From the NCBI RefSeq assembly GCF_000002235.5, contig NW_022145615.1, positions 9,304,891 through 9,368,890 of the forward strand: a stretch of DNA of 64,000 nt, written 5' to 3'. Under the pieces are notes generated by a model. It was not told the origin of the DNA and ran no database searches. It worked only from the letters and a program-made list of their open reading frames with translations. Each line of letters starts with the position of its first letter. Positions within the stretch are counted from its first letter, which is position 1. Of the stretch, positions 46,001-52,312 are shown in pieces. A program made the position numbers and the translations under genes. The stretch is from Strongylocentrotus purpuratus. Taxonomy: Eukaryota > Echinodermata > Echinoidea > Camarodonta > Strongylocentrotidae.

Positions 46001-46766
46001 TATGTATTGCTCGTCATACCATTGAATGCACAGAAACCAGCAATCAATCAGCATCCATATATCTTTATACATGTTTTATTTTCAAAACTAGTAATAGCAT
46101 TATCTAAAGATTTTTTAGACATAGAAGATAAAAGTGATATACCGGTACATATACCCGGTACAGATTTTTTAGATTGACTTACGCTGTTTGAAAATGAAGT
46201 CTTATGTAGTATGAACAAACATATAAACACATATGTCTTCTTGGTTGCTATATATTCTTTGTTTTGTTTTTATTTCTGCATTTTCAAAATAGAACATAAT
46301 CATATACATAAAGTAACTATTATTTCTTCATTATACATAATCATACATTTTTAAGTACATTAAATAAGATGCATACAAACACAAATATTTTTCAATGAAA
46401 AAAGATAAATTACAGAAAACGCAGGAGACCACCATATGATTTATATATGATATTTCAGTACAAAGTACACAAAAAAAGCCAAAGTCAGGCAATGGCTGCA
46501 ATGCATTATAATAAAAAGAATTATTGATTGATTGATCGATCTGGTTCAGATCGGCTTTGCAAAAGTTTGCGATAGTCGCAAAATAGAATAATTGTGACTC
46601 AAAATTTGTGCAATTCACAGAAATTAGTTGCAATGAAAACTTACGTCAACTTTTAAACAATCCATATGTATTTTATAAGGAAAGCTTTGTTATGTTTTTC
46701 TCACAGAATTGCCCTGATGGAATTAAGGATACCTGCCCAGCTGCCAGTTCTCCAGGGTGTTTGTAA
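16201..46766 (+). CDS. secreted, divergent semaphorin-like protein, 16 coding exons
   Basis: Likely an extracellular signalling protein that could bind a plexin-type receptor (family inference). Exons: 16201-16312, 17927-18063, 19067-19150, 20499-20618, 21342-21423, 22599-22745, 23969-24093, 25743-25854, 28408-28468, 29594-29744, 32101-32311, 34485-34585, 39547-39655, 42389-42712, 44307-44401, 46707-46766. All introns are GT-AG and all phases agree, giving 2031 nt and 676 aa. Residues 1-22 are a signal peptide. The sema domain spans about 50-520, with CKNYI (116), VCGT (132) and PRC (141), then FVGS, YFFFRE and SRVARVCKNDAGG (232-274). N-glycosylation sequons are numerous. The usual PSI motif (DPYCAW type) is absent, and residues 518-676 match no domain I recognise. 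No membrane segment follows, so it should be secreted. The blades after residue 380 are divergent. An invertebrate-specific semaphorin is favoured over a plexin or MET-like protein. Confidence 0.88.
16501..16523. repeat. short (ACT)n in intron 1
   Basis: Seven or so ACT units. Ordinary microsatellite. Confidence 0.8.
16790..17255. mobile_element. GC-rich fold-back element flanked by TTAA, intron 1
   Basis: TTAA (16790-16793 and 17252-17255) flanks arms beginning AGCTACAGTCCCATATACG. The arms are at least 120 bases and nearly perfectly complementary. The interior consists of CGGACC/GGTCC words, including five GGATGGTCCT-type units at 16903-16945. A partial relative with the same start (CAGTCCCATATAAAGCC) lies at 16668-16765. 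TTAA duplication suggests a piggyBac- or Kolobok-mobilised MITE. No ORF of its own is credible. Confidence 0.75.
18591..18965. mobile_element. TTAA-type MITE, intron 2
   Basis: It starts TTAAAGGGGAGGTTGAGTTC and ends with the inverse (CCAGAACTCAACTTTATCTC). Internal blocks GTGTACAGTGCTTGTTA and ATTTTGATGACTCCAGAACC recur in the copy at 45515-45910. The right TTAA is degraded, so it is an older copy. Confidence 0.6.
19630..20030 (+). repeat. direct tandem duplication, about 200 bp unit, intron 3
   Basis: The block TATTTCAACCTTTCACxATTCTG through AAGGTTGGAATGCCCTTTAAGGGCAG and CTGTGAATGTATAAAAGGCT occurs twice in the same orientation (about 19628-19853 and 19854-20027). The first copy has about 45 extra bases. 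Confidence 0.75.
20292..20461. mobile_element. short TIR MITE with TTAGGG-like core, intron 3
   Basis: Ends TTTGCTCCTTTGGCAATTGC and, inverted, TTTGGTCCTGTGACAATTGC form imperfect 23-bp terminal repeats. The core at 20339-20402 holds degenerate TTAGGG/GGGTT words. It stops 37 bp before the exon 4 acceptor. Confidence 0.55.
20499..20618 (+). CDS. semaphorin-like exon 4, sema hallmark cysteines
   Basis: Forty codons in phase 0 on both sides. They encode CKNYI, then VCGTYG and NPRC, which match the conserved CxNYI...VCGTNAxxPxC core of animal semaphorins. Two more Cys follow (CWTC). This exon most clearly separates the protein from plexins. Its acceptor lies 37 bp after a MITE carrying TTAGGG-like repeats. 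Confidence 0.92.
21545..21745 (+). mobile_element. tRNA-derived SINE, intron 5
   Basis: A-box-like TGGTATAGTGG and a perfect B box GGTTCAAATCC (RNA polymerase III promoter). This is followed by the shared SINE body (CCTTTGGCAAGGCATTTATCC, ACTCTCCGCCC, GGTACCTGGTA) and an A/T-rich tail. Confidence 0.7.
22794..23075 (+). mobile_element. tRNA-derived SINE, intron 6
   Basis: Head TAGTGGAGTGGTATAAACAC, B-box-like GGGTTTGAGCTCC, then TTGCCAAGATATTATT, ACTCTCCACCACGC, GGGTACTGGTAGGAAGGAATT and GCGCCTTGA. It ends in an ATT-rich tail at 23055-23075. Same family as 21545 and 32460. Confidence 0.7.
23969..24093 (+). CDS. semaphorin-like exon 7, FVGS...RVARVCK
   Basis: Encodes the central sema blade with NFVGSMERGEFIYFFFRE and SRVARVCK, nearly the family consensus. 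It enters in phase 1 and leaves in phase 0 at AAG/GTAAGT. The next exon (25743) begins NDAGG, completing the consensus. Confidence 0.92.
24267..24909. mobile_element. poly-G hAT-type element carrying minisatellite units, 643 bp, intron 7
   Basis: Exact 8-bp target duplication ACGTTTAA at 24259-24266 and 24910-24917. The ends are CAAGCGCGTAGCTAGG and, inverted, CAGGCGCGTATCCAGG. Three to four degenerate copies of the 95-bp unit (GCGAAGCGCGGAAGCTTTGA ... GTACCGTTCTCGACTC) lie inside, with G runs near each end. This unit is the one amplified at 54.8-57.8 kb. No transposase. Confidence 0.85.
25030..25560. mobile_element. mariner-like long-TIR element, right end missing, intron 7
   Basis: It begins TA/CAGTGCGTCCCAGAAAAA like the complete copy at 52313-53165 and tracks it through TATCTGAATTTCAAAGAG and the central inverted CATGCATGAA.../GATGCATGGCTGATC hairpin (25460-25520). 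It breaks off before the right terminal repeat. No transposase. Confidence 0.7.
26021..26140. repeat. (CAT)n microsatellite, intron 8
   Basis: Interrupted CAT/ATC repeat. Histidine-rich and aspartate-rich frames through it are artefacts. Confidence 0.9.
26163..27190 (+). mobile_element. degenerate non-LTR retrotransposon (L2/CR1/Jockey-like), intron 8
   Basis: The first ORF (26166-26490) reads CGAGIYIHNT, then YLYKPPNAQAEYFNHFLD and KIVILGDVNID, the middle of an APE-type endonuclease domain. A frame change leads to NNAPLKTTRVKDHFSPWITS and FRRDFYKKK (26490-26635), the linker typical of these LINEs. ISVTIPDNWKISRTPPIF (about 27085-27140) is the beginning of the reverse transcriptase. The intervening bases (26640-27030) are noncoding with a (TG)n run near 26826-26860. 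5' truncated and dead. Confidence 0.75.
27241..27900. mobile_element. MITE with ACTGTA...GCTGTTATTTTTGCG ends, intron 8
   Basis: The left end ACTGTATAAAAAGCTGTTATTTTTGCG is loosely inverted at the right end (CGCGAAAATATCAGCTTATACTGTA). The related short copy at 28477-28675 begins ACTGTAAACGCTGTTATTA. Only low-complexity ORFs lie inside. Confidence 0.5.
28028..28144. repeat. (TTC)n microsatellite, intron 8
   Basis: Nearly pure CTT/TTC run with a few CTCC interruptions, about 260 bp before exon 9. It yields poly-Phe, Ser and Leu frames that are not genes. Confidence 0.95.
28477..28675. mobile_element. short MITE, CGCGAA-rich, start of intron 9
   Basis: Starts 9 bases after the exon 9 donor with ACTGTAAACGCTGTTATTA and contains several TTTTCGCG/CGCGAAAT words. 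It ends near AACGTACTGCAG. Related to 27241-27900. Confidence 0.45.
28676..29593. other. intron 9 remainder, old repeats
   Basis: Two imperfect direct blocks (about 28910-29045 and 29065-29175) share CTGCCACATTxCTxGAC, TACACACATAT and GGTGATGCTGC. Blocks near 29410-29520 resemble the 18591 MITE (TAGTCCCATATGCC, CATTTTGGTGATG). No ORF of interest. Confidence 0.4.
30185..30515 (+). repeat. tandem repeat, about 115-150 bp unit, intron 10
   Basis: Two and a half units share GxACAGATTGCCAGCxAA, CATGTATGTACCTTG, AGCCAATGAACTGATTAGA and TTTGGGGTCAxxAGGTCA. Divergence between units suggests an old duplication. Confidence 0.7.
30550..30760 (+). repeat. CAGGCCTGATAA repeat with G runs, intron 10
   Basis: It shares CAGGCCTGATAA, GTTGTTAGATGCCAT and TTTTAGTGCT with 32970-33345 in the same order. 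It has two G18-type runs. Confidence 0.55.
30960..31160. repeat. inverted repeat in intron 10
   Basis: ATAATGACTGCTTTAATATTCGAGAC at 30986-31012 faces GTCTCTCATAGCAGTCATTAT at 31122-31142. TATAGGCTC/GAGCATATAAAAAC and GGGGAGGTT/AACCTCCCC lie inside. A small MITE or a short inverted duplication. Confidence 0.55.
31640..31890. repeat. (ACT)n microsatellite, intron 10
   Basis: Long interrupted ACT array; the motif ACTACTACTACCACCACT occurs twice about 115 bp apart, showing internal duplication. A second ACT run is at 32010-32048, 53 bp before exon 11. Confidence 0.95.
32101..32311 (+). CDS. semaphorin-like exon 11, divergent sema blade
   Basis: Seventy codons with five Cys, including PNCGLGETC. 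The stretch ALAVFEGIRGQQLTVFSE and VLVYVGT corresponds in position to the semaphorin YTAIAVD...VLFLGT blade but keeps few of its residues. The acceptor follows two ACT microsatellites by about 50 bp. Confidence 0.85.
32460..32800 (+). mobile_element. tRNA-derived SINE, most complete copy, intron 11
   Basis: Head GTCGTGGTCGAGTGGTTTAA resembles tRNA-Ser/Leu, with A box TGGTCGAGTGG; the B box is weak (GATGCAAATCC). The body has CCTTTGGCAAGATATTACC, ACTCTCCACCC and GGGTACCCGGTAGGATGCGA. The tail has TTAAGCGCTTAGAGAC, then AGCGCTATATAAAAGC and an (AATATT)n end. Confidence 0.75.
32970..33345 (+). mobile_element. CAGGCC...CCCCTG element, possibly hAT-like, intron 11
   Basis: It begins CAGGCCTGATAAAAACCTG and ends TGCTCACTATCACCCCTG. 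ATACAA occurs immediately outside both ends (with one extra base on the left), a possible target duplication. The interior is T-rich with poly-A and poly-T runs at 33053-33108. Confidence 0.5.
33640..33860 (-). mobile_element. SINE body, minus strand, intron 11
   Basis: Reverse complement carries CCTTTGGCAAGACATTGATC, CACTCCCCACCCCGGTGTTA, GGGTACCGGTAGGAAGAAATT and GCGCCTTGAAGACC. It ends in ATTATTATTA. Same family as 32460; the tRNA head is absent. Confidence 0.65.
34085..34275 (+). mobile_element. CACTCAGTGTTTATT repeat, copy 1, intron 11
   Basis: Shares CCCCCACTCAGTGTTTATTTAGGGTACGC, TCAATACGGGCCG, CGTGAAAAGTACCCCTTTA and GGACATTTT...ATGCGGTC with 58210-58613 and 58905-59545. Coding-looking frames are fortuitous. 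Confidence 0.7.
34988..35630 (-). mobile_element. LINE reverse-transcriptase C-terminus, intron 12
   Basis: Minus-strand frames give WKPHINAVAAKAGRTLGFLR and SLVRSQLEYASVV, then REDLALQPLEERRRQARLTM and RDWDELPTNFIELPSVEKFK. This order is the C-terminal 'thumb' and tail of L2/CR1-type LINEs. One stop and one frame change separate the two halves. 5' truncated at the junction with the Penelope-like fragment. Confidence 0.8.
35631..36720 (-). mobile_element. Penelope-like retroelement, 3' part with GIY-YIG endonuclease, intron 12
   Basis: Minus strand: DADHLDQEIQHVTTAL (end of the reverse transcriptase) is followed by a GIY-YIG domain, AGVYKIPRECGKVYIDETGR and LKEHRTS, and then a proline-rich tail. 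The RT-to-GIY-YIG order is diagnostic of Penelope-like elements. The copy is 5'-truncated and broken in several places, so it is a fossil. It abuts a LINE fragment at about 35630. Confidence 0.8.
36721..38860 (-). mobile_element. unclassified degenerate retroelement-like sequence, intron 12
   Basis: Less A/T-rich than the flanks, with several medium minus-strand reading frames (37157-37408, 37429-37656, 37945-38220) that use ordinary codons but join into nothing I can name. Position next to the Penelope fragment and base composition suggest an old mobile element. A gag-like origin is possible but unproven. Confidence 0.35.
38930..39083 (+). mobile_element. right part of a TTAA MITE, intron 12
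   Basis: TTGATTGATCGCACTTTCAG, AATTCATAACTTTCTTATTT and GGGTAGACTTCCCCTT match the right end of the 51511-52155 element. Confidence 0.65.
39112..39480 (+). mobile_element. second tRNA-derived SINE family, intron 12
   Basis: Head GTGAGTTGGCTTAGTCTGTA...AAAGCGTCTGCCTGT...GATCGGTTTGAATAC is tRNA-like. It is followed by an unrelated 250-bp body and an AATAAAAACAATAATT tail that reaches 60 bp before exon 13. Confidence 0.65.
39838..40380. repeat. old repeats in intron 13
   Basis: 39838-39920 (GCGAGACATAGGCACCGCTTCCGG) looks like a MITE end with a GGCGGC core. 40255-40345 contains GACTCCAGTTTCGACCAATC, whose inverse resembles 30775-30810. No coding potential. Confidence 0.4.
41471..41755. mobile_element. 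TIR MITE, about 285 bp, intron 13
   Basis: Roughly 80-base inverted ends: AGACTAAGATCGACTTTAAG and GCCACTGTTTG on the left pair with the right arm (CTTAAAATTGATCTTAGTCT, CAAACAGTGGC). The inner core is about 120 bp. No ORF of its own. Confidence 0.7.
42389..42712 (+). CDS. semaphorin-like exon 14, uncharacterised C-terminal domain
   Basis: The largest exon, 108 codons, occupying the place where PSI and Ig domains normally sit. It has only two Cys (C569 and C589) and two sequons (NFT, NAT), and alternates beta-like hydrophobics (DLKVTVIVV). The cysteine spacing fits neither PSI nor a classical Ig fold. Phase 1 on both sides makes it a symmetric, shuffle-compatible exon. Confidence 0.85.
42945..43085 (-). 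repeat. SINE tail and (AT)n, intron 14
   Basis: ATAATAATAATAATAGTGCC...TTGTAAAGCGCACAGG is the 3' part of the SINE family on the minus strand; (AT)16 or so follows at 43049-43081. Confidence 0.6.
43825..43955. repeat. inverted repeat, intron 14
   Basis: TAATATTTTTGGACTGCACAGGAGTTACATTTTCCC (left) pairs with GGGGAAAATATAACTTCCTTTTGCAGTCCAAAAAATGTTATA (right) around a 50-bp centre. A MITE-like hairpin. Confidence 0.65.
45515..45910. mobile_element. TTAA MITE, complete, intron 15
   Basis: TTAA at 45511-45514 and 45911-45914 flank inverted ends AGATAAACTCCAGTTCTGG / AGATAAACTTTAGTACTGG. Body shared with 18591-18965, and the left third with 47474-47650. Confidence 0.8.
46707..46766 (+). CDS. semaphorin-like terminal exon, Cys-rich tail
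   Basis: Acceptor TCTCACAG/AATTGC, then 19 codons with Cys at three positions (NCPDGIKDTCPAASSPGCL) and TAA at 46764-46766. The stop overlaps a GTAAGC that could act as a donor (exon end 46762, phase 2). Alternative splicing to an unseen downstream exon therefore cannot be excluded. ATTAAA near 47433 is the nearest polyadenylation-like word. Confidence 0.65.
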   Translation, partial: NCPDGIKDTCPAASSPGCL

Positions 46767-47473
46767 GCACTGTGTTGCAGAGGCGTCAAAATATTCTGTG
46801 GCGAGTTTACAAGTCAACTCATTACAAATCACTCTTGCAGTGAAATGTGAATGAAAAGTGGTTCTTCAAATACTTAATTCTTTGTATGCATCTTGGTATA
46901 CTAGTGCTGTATTAATCTTTCTTTTTTTAAAACCTGATACTAAAAGGTTTAGTATGCAAAGTGCTGGGGCAATTGTCCTGCTTTCCGACACTTGATCTTG
47001 ATGATAGAACCCTGGTGTACATGCATTCCCATGTACAGTTACCAACTAAATTATTCATGCTCTTTTTTGATACCAAGTTATGTAAAAATTTTATTGTGAA
47101 TTATTGATTTGTCCCAATTTATGTTTCTTGAGAATATGACATGTAAAGTTTACATCTAAGAGTAATCAAGAAAGGCTCTTATTCAACCAGTCTACCTTTC
47201 ATTCTTGAGTTACGAAAAACACAAAAAATATCAATTTTACCAGAAGTACCGGTATGAATATTTAGTCGTTAGCTGTACAAGTAATACAGGTAAATGCCTA
47301 GGGTGGAGTGTCCTAACATTTTGCCATTTGATATTAGGGTCTGAATGTCTGAATTGGTTCTTCTTATCATGCTATCTCCAGAAGAAAAGTTGTTTTTTCT
47401 TACATTCATCATAATCATTGGCATAATCATTATTAAATACAATTAGAAGTTCTCTCATTTAGAAATCACCTGT
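46767..47473. other. downstream flank of the semaphorin-like gene
   Basis: Expected 3' UTR. No AATAAA is seen near the stop; ATTAAA occurs near 47433. Nothing else is recognisable. Confidence 0.35.
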
Positions 47474-47650
47474 TAAAGATAAACTTGAGTTCTGGTAAAT
47501 AAATAAAATAAATTCTTACAGAATCCAATGAAAATTACACTGAATGTTCAAAATTACATGTGCCATAACAATTTTGGTAGAAAATGTATAGTGGCTGAGT
47601 AATGAGCATAGAAAATAAAGGAAATCTGGGTATTAGTAGGCCCGACACCA
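47474..47650 (+). mobile_element. left part of a TTAA MITE
   Basis: TTAAAGATAAACTTGAGTTC, then ACACTGAATGTTCAA and GTGGCTGAGTAATGAGCATAG, as in 45515-45910. Right half missing. Confidence 0.7.
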
Positions 47651-50198
47651 TATGCTAAACACAGGTCACTATGTGCCAATGGGAGTTGTGGTTTTTATCG
47701 CCCGATAATTTCTTTGTAAGTGTTTTTATTTCACTGGTTTAAACAACTAATTAACTGCAGGATAAGTAATCCAGAATAAATGATAGTAATTTTCTCTCAA
47801 AATACGATTCCCATACCAGAGCCCAAGATTAGCTTTAAGACCAAGAAGGGTTTTAACTCATTACCTACAGAGCTAATGTACTTCTGGCTCTGATCAGACT
47901 ACATACGGAACTGATCCAAATGTGTGCTATTGCTACTCAATATGTAAGATATGTGATTTTTATATTGAAAGATTGAATGATATGATCTGTGGCAAGAGGG
48001 GCAAAGCCTTTTTTATTCCTTGCCTTGTGCACTTTTTTTGTCTTGTAAATTAGGTATATGTATAGTAACTTGAATCAGTTCACTTCTCGAAAAAGCACAT
48101 TATGCGGTCAATCCTACTTTAGTGACCACCTGTATAGAAAGACCACCTGTCTATGAAGACCACATTTCTTGTATCTCTAGAACATGATTTTCATTGATAC
48201 TTGTTAAAGATCACCTACCTATAAAGACCATTTTCTTGTTTCTCCCTTGGATGGTCTTTTTATACAGGTTTCACTGTATTGAAACTGCAACAAGGTTACA
48301 AGCCGCTATTATAAAGTCCATATTGATTTTTACGGGGGGGGGGGGGGTACATAATTGTTTGATAATGTTTTCACTGGTGTTTGTAATCAAATATCTTTAG
48401 TGCAACATCACACACGGGTGATAAATCCAAAAGAAATTTAGGCAATATTTGTACAAGAATGTTACCTTAGTTTATATGATTTTGAGCAGCATATGATCAA
48501 AATCAGGCCTCTGAGCTGTGCAATTAAACAGGCATAGTTTGCCCCCTTCTCCTTGACAACGATGATATTGGACAAAATTTCCTAATGTCTTTAATACGGG
48601 AAATTCACCCAATTAGTGGTTAGTGGGCACTAATCCTTTTTTTTTTGCCCTCAAAAAATTGCACCCCCCCCCTTGGACACCAGAGGAGGGGGCCCGTCTC
48701 CAAATAAAGGTAAAATTAACATGTTTTTACTTTTTTTTTTGCCCTGGGATGTGGTCCCCCCCCCCCCCTTGGATCCGCCACTGTGCATGCCTCTTGATTT
48801 ATCTACTTAACTTTGGAAGAATCAATGCAATTCTTTCAACTAATTTATTCAGGTATGCCTCAGTTTAATTCATGATTAACATGACATTTAGATTCTTTTT
48901 CAAAATAATACATATCCCATGCTAGTAAATATATATATATAAAATATGTATACATCACAATAATTGCATGCAAGGAAGATGGCATAGTACACCAGCTGTT
49001 CAGTAGAGTTTTCAGTCATTTCATTATGAGCTAATGCAATATGGATGCCACAGATAGATAGCTCAATCTGTCTGCTCGACCTGACCAGTCGCTTGATTTA
49101 CTTTAAAATTTGCCAAAATAACGTGACTTTTACAATGGGAAGGTTAGTAAATCGTATCTACAAACAAGTATTGCAAACCACCAAAAACCCTTTCTAAATC
49201 TTTTCTTGACAGCCTGCCTCAGTAACTAGCAGCTGGCCTAAATATAGAATCAGGGTGCTCCAAATTTAGTGAGAGTTCAATGACCTCTAGCACGAGTTAT
49301 CCGTCAGCTTGAATAAAAGCTATTAATCTTTAGAGAGGTTGTCTCCGCTTAATGAATTCATATATGTTAATTATATTGTCGTAGTCTAATTATTGGGGGG
49401 GGGGTGCTTGTCAGGTTGCAGATCGAACACCATGAAGCCAAACAACTAGGGTTTTGTCTTGGGGAATTCACCTTCATCATTCATTTTACTGAAGAAGATC
49501 ATCATTATGAAACAAAAATAAAAAGATTCAGACGTCATGTAAAAATTTTAGACCTAGTCCATTGATAATTGGTCTTAGTTATAGTGTCAATGATTAATCA
49601 TAATCCACCTTTAAACAAATAATCTGGAGGCCCCTTTCATGTGGGCATCAGGGCCCCGGCCTCCCGTTCAGTTACCAGTAATCACTCATGATTCACTGAA
49701 TGAGGCCATAACTCTTTTCAAATCATGAACAAACATTCACATTCTTGCAGTTCTATCTCATGAATCTGCTTGGCCCAATTTGAACTTGTCATGTCATGGC
49801 ATATTAAGAAAGCTCATAATTTATAAATAGAAAAGTTAGCCCTCTCCTAAAATAAAGGCCAGAGGTCTACATCTAACTTAGATACTAACAAATTGAAAGT
49901 TGGCCTAATCTAGATGTCAACACAGCCTGTAATGTAGATATTATAATGCCCTAACCGTTAGAGCCTATAATTTAACGTTAGACTAAAGTAAGATTGCCTC
50001 TTGTTTTTAATCTCCCGGCTAAATCATATGAGCTTTATAAAAGAGAACAAGGTGAAAAGAAAATTCACTGCATTAATTGTACTGCATGTAGGCCTACCGG
50101 TATATGTCTCTAAGTCTAAAGATTTAATCTGGTCCTAATTTGTTAGTGTTGGCTTTAAATTTTCTTGTGACCCAAATCTGAAAGTAGTTAATCATCAG
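47651..50198. other. gene-free stretch with poly-G/C element ends
   Basis: Mostly A/T-rich unique-looking DNA. G/C runs occur at about 48336-48348, 48665-48673, 48758-48769 and 49396-49405. CTTGGATCCGCCACTG at 48768-48783 is a right end of the poly-G hAT family without a found left end. Confidence 0.4.
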
Positions 50199-50862
50199 TT
50201 GGACCTAAAACTTGGAACAAAGAAAAAAATTGCATTATTTCGTTATTGCACAACCATACCCCACAATACCTCTGTAGTCTATTATCTAAACATAATGTCG
50301 CTTATTGTACTCGATATACCCTTTCTTGCCAATTATACCTACCGGAACCAAGACCTGAATATAAGAAATCTCCTTCTCATATATACTGGAAGCAAACTTT
50401 TTAATTCACTACCAATGCATGTTCAAATATTATCCACATTACTAAAAACCGCCTACGGCAGTGGTGGATCTAAGGGGGGGGGGGGGGGGGGGGGAGCGAA
50501 TTATCGGCCAGCTATTTCGCTGCTAAATATTTTCTCACAAATTGGGCCCCCGCCCCTGGCCTACGGCAACACCAGTCTACAATTTAATCGCGCAATAACT
50601 AAAGCCAATTGATTTTATTTGATATTACAAAGTATTATTTGAAGTTGTCATGCCTCTGTTGTACATTTATGCTTTAATTGCCATATTATTTATGTATTTA
50701 TCTGTTTGTTTTTATGTTGTGTTTTAACTTTATACATTGTAATATCGATTTGATATACTAGGGCCCCTTGTAAAGCAGGCCCTGTGGCACTGGATGGGGC
50801 CGCTACTTTATGTTTTTAAAGAATACTGAATAAATAAATGAATAAAATAAATAAAAAACAAT
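50199..50862 (+). mobile_element. LINE 3' end, split by a hAT MITE
   Basis: Frame TYRNQDLNIRNLLLIYTGSK then LFNSLPMHVQ and LLKTAY is the C-terminal tail of an L2/CR1/Jockey-like reverse transcriptase. It continues after the MITE as GNTSLQFNRAITKAN and stop. The 3' UTR has a GGGCCCC...GGGGCC hairpin near 50760-50805 and an (AATAAATG)n-type tail at 50828-50855. Confidence 0.7.
50459..50558. mobile_element. poly-G hAT MITE, 100 bp
   Basis: Starts CAGTGGTGGATCTAAGG, has a G run of about 20, and ends GGGCCCCCGCCCCTG. Exact 8-bp duplication GCCTACGG at 50451-50458 and 50559-50566. This is the smallest and cleanest member in the window. Confidence 0.9.
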
Positions 50863-51294
50863 AAGGTTGACTAATTTATACAGTGAAGTGATCTACTCGT
50901 ATCTAATTTTCAGAGATAGTCTCACCCGGAAGTCTGCCGTCGAGCTGTCAGCTAGAAGTGACTGCGTAGTGATGGCAATCGACTCTCAGTGCTACAATAG
51001 AATTTTCAATTTAATTTCCCTCTTGGTTTGTTTTCACGATTGGGGTTGAATAATTTGTAGAAAAAAATCAACTACCGTACCAGATTATGAATTTTAAACT
51101 TTGAATTTTGCGAACAATAAGTAATACTTGATTAAGAGGATAGTAACCCATACAGGGGTCTCAATCAAATACAAATACAGTAATTAGCATGCGTGACCAA
51201 GAAAACGCGTATAAAGAGTGTTTTTAAAGATTAGATACGGTCCGCGCGGTGCCACGTTTAATAAGGGGTTAAAAAAAAAAAAATCAAGAAAAAG

Positions 51295-51445
51295 CAGGGA
51301 CGGATCCGGGGGGGGGGGGGAACAGGGGGCACGTGCCCCCCCCCCCCCCCCCGACCAAAAAAATAAAATAAAATAAAATATCCCCCCCCCAAAAAAAAAA
51401 AAAATTAAAAAAATTCAGGTGGGGGATACGGACCCCCCCCCCCCA
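51295..51445. repeat. poly-G/C element fragment
   Basis: CAGGGACGGATCCGGGGG start, then C18, (AAAAT)n and C runs, to about 51445. The left end resembles the hAT family; no right end or duplication was identified. Confidence 0.5.
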
Positions 51446-51510
51446 ATAATTCAACATCAACAAAAAAAATTAAGAGAAATTAATGATGAGAGCCCGATGA
51501 GAGTTGTTAA

Positions 51511-52155
51511 AGGGGAAGTCCACCCTGAAATTAAGTTAGTTTTAATAGGAGTAGAAAAATGAGAGAAACAAGTCTGTGAAAGTTTGAGCAAATTCCGATT
51601 AAAAATAAGGAAGTTAGGATTTTTGAAGTTGTGATCAATCAAACACAAATTGGCAACTCTATGACGTATCATGCGAGCTCAACTTCCATTTGCTCAGTAC
51701 TAAAAAAATTGCTTGCTCATTTTTCCTGATTGAGGTGTCATATAAAAGGGCAGGAACTCAACTTTCTAGAAATGTGATTTCCTCTTTGAAATTCAGATAC
51801 CGCCCGCCAAACGACTTTTCATTTTCCCTCAAGAAAAATTTCAACCATACATGCACCCTAAATATAATAATTGCAAATATGTTTCTATACTCCCCCTGCA
51901 AGGAACAAATATATATTCCGACTTCAATAACGAAGATTTTATGGAATATTATGCACAAAGCAAATGAAGGAGAGCTCGTATGATAAGTCACAGAGTTGCC
52001 AAATTGTATTTGATTGATCACAACTTCAATAATTCATAACTTTCTTATTTAACTTTCTTATTTTCATTCAGAATTTGCTCAAACTTTCACTCACCTGATT
52101 TTCTTATTATTCTGCCTCTATCGAAACAAACTTATTTTGCGGGTGGACTTTCCCT
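51511..52155. mobile_element. TTAA MITE, complete, 645 bp
   Basis: Flanked by TTAA (51507-51510 and 52156-52159). Ends are AGGGGAAGTCCACCC and its inverse AGGGAAAGTCCACCC. Imperfect inverted homology continues inside for about 150 bases (ATCAATCAAACACAAATTGGC / inverse). The middle (51715-51835) matches the neighbouring mariner-like element. No transposase. Confidence 0.85.
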
Positions 52156-52235
52156 TTAATGGTTATTACTCACAAGATGACCATCAATATAGACATTTTG
52201 CTATCTCATGTTCATAATACATACATAATATGTAT

Positions 52236-52267
52236 ATATATATACATAATATGTATATATATACATA

Positions 52268-52310
<43 letters not shown>
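52236..52310. repeat. (AT)n microsatellite
   Basis: TATA-rich run with TACATAATATG interruptions, immediately before the mariner-like element. Confidence 0.9.
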
Positions 52311-52312
<2 letters not shown>

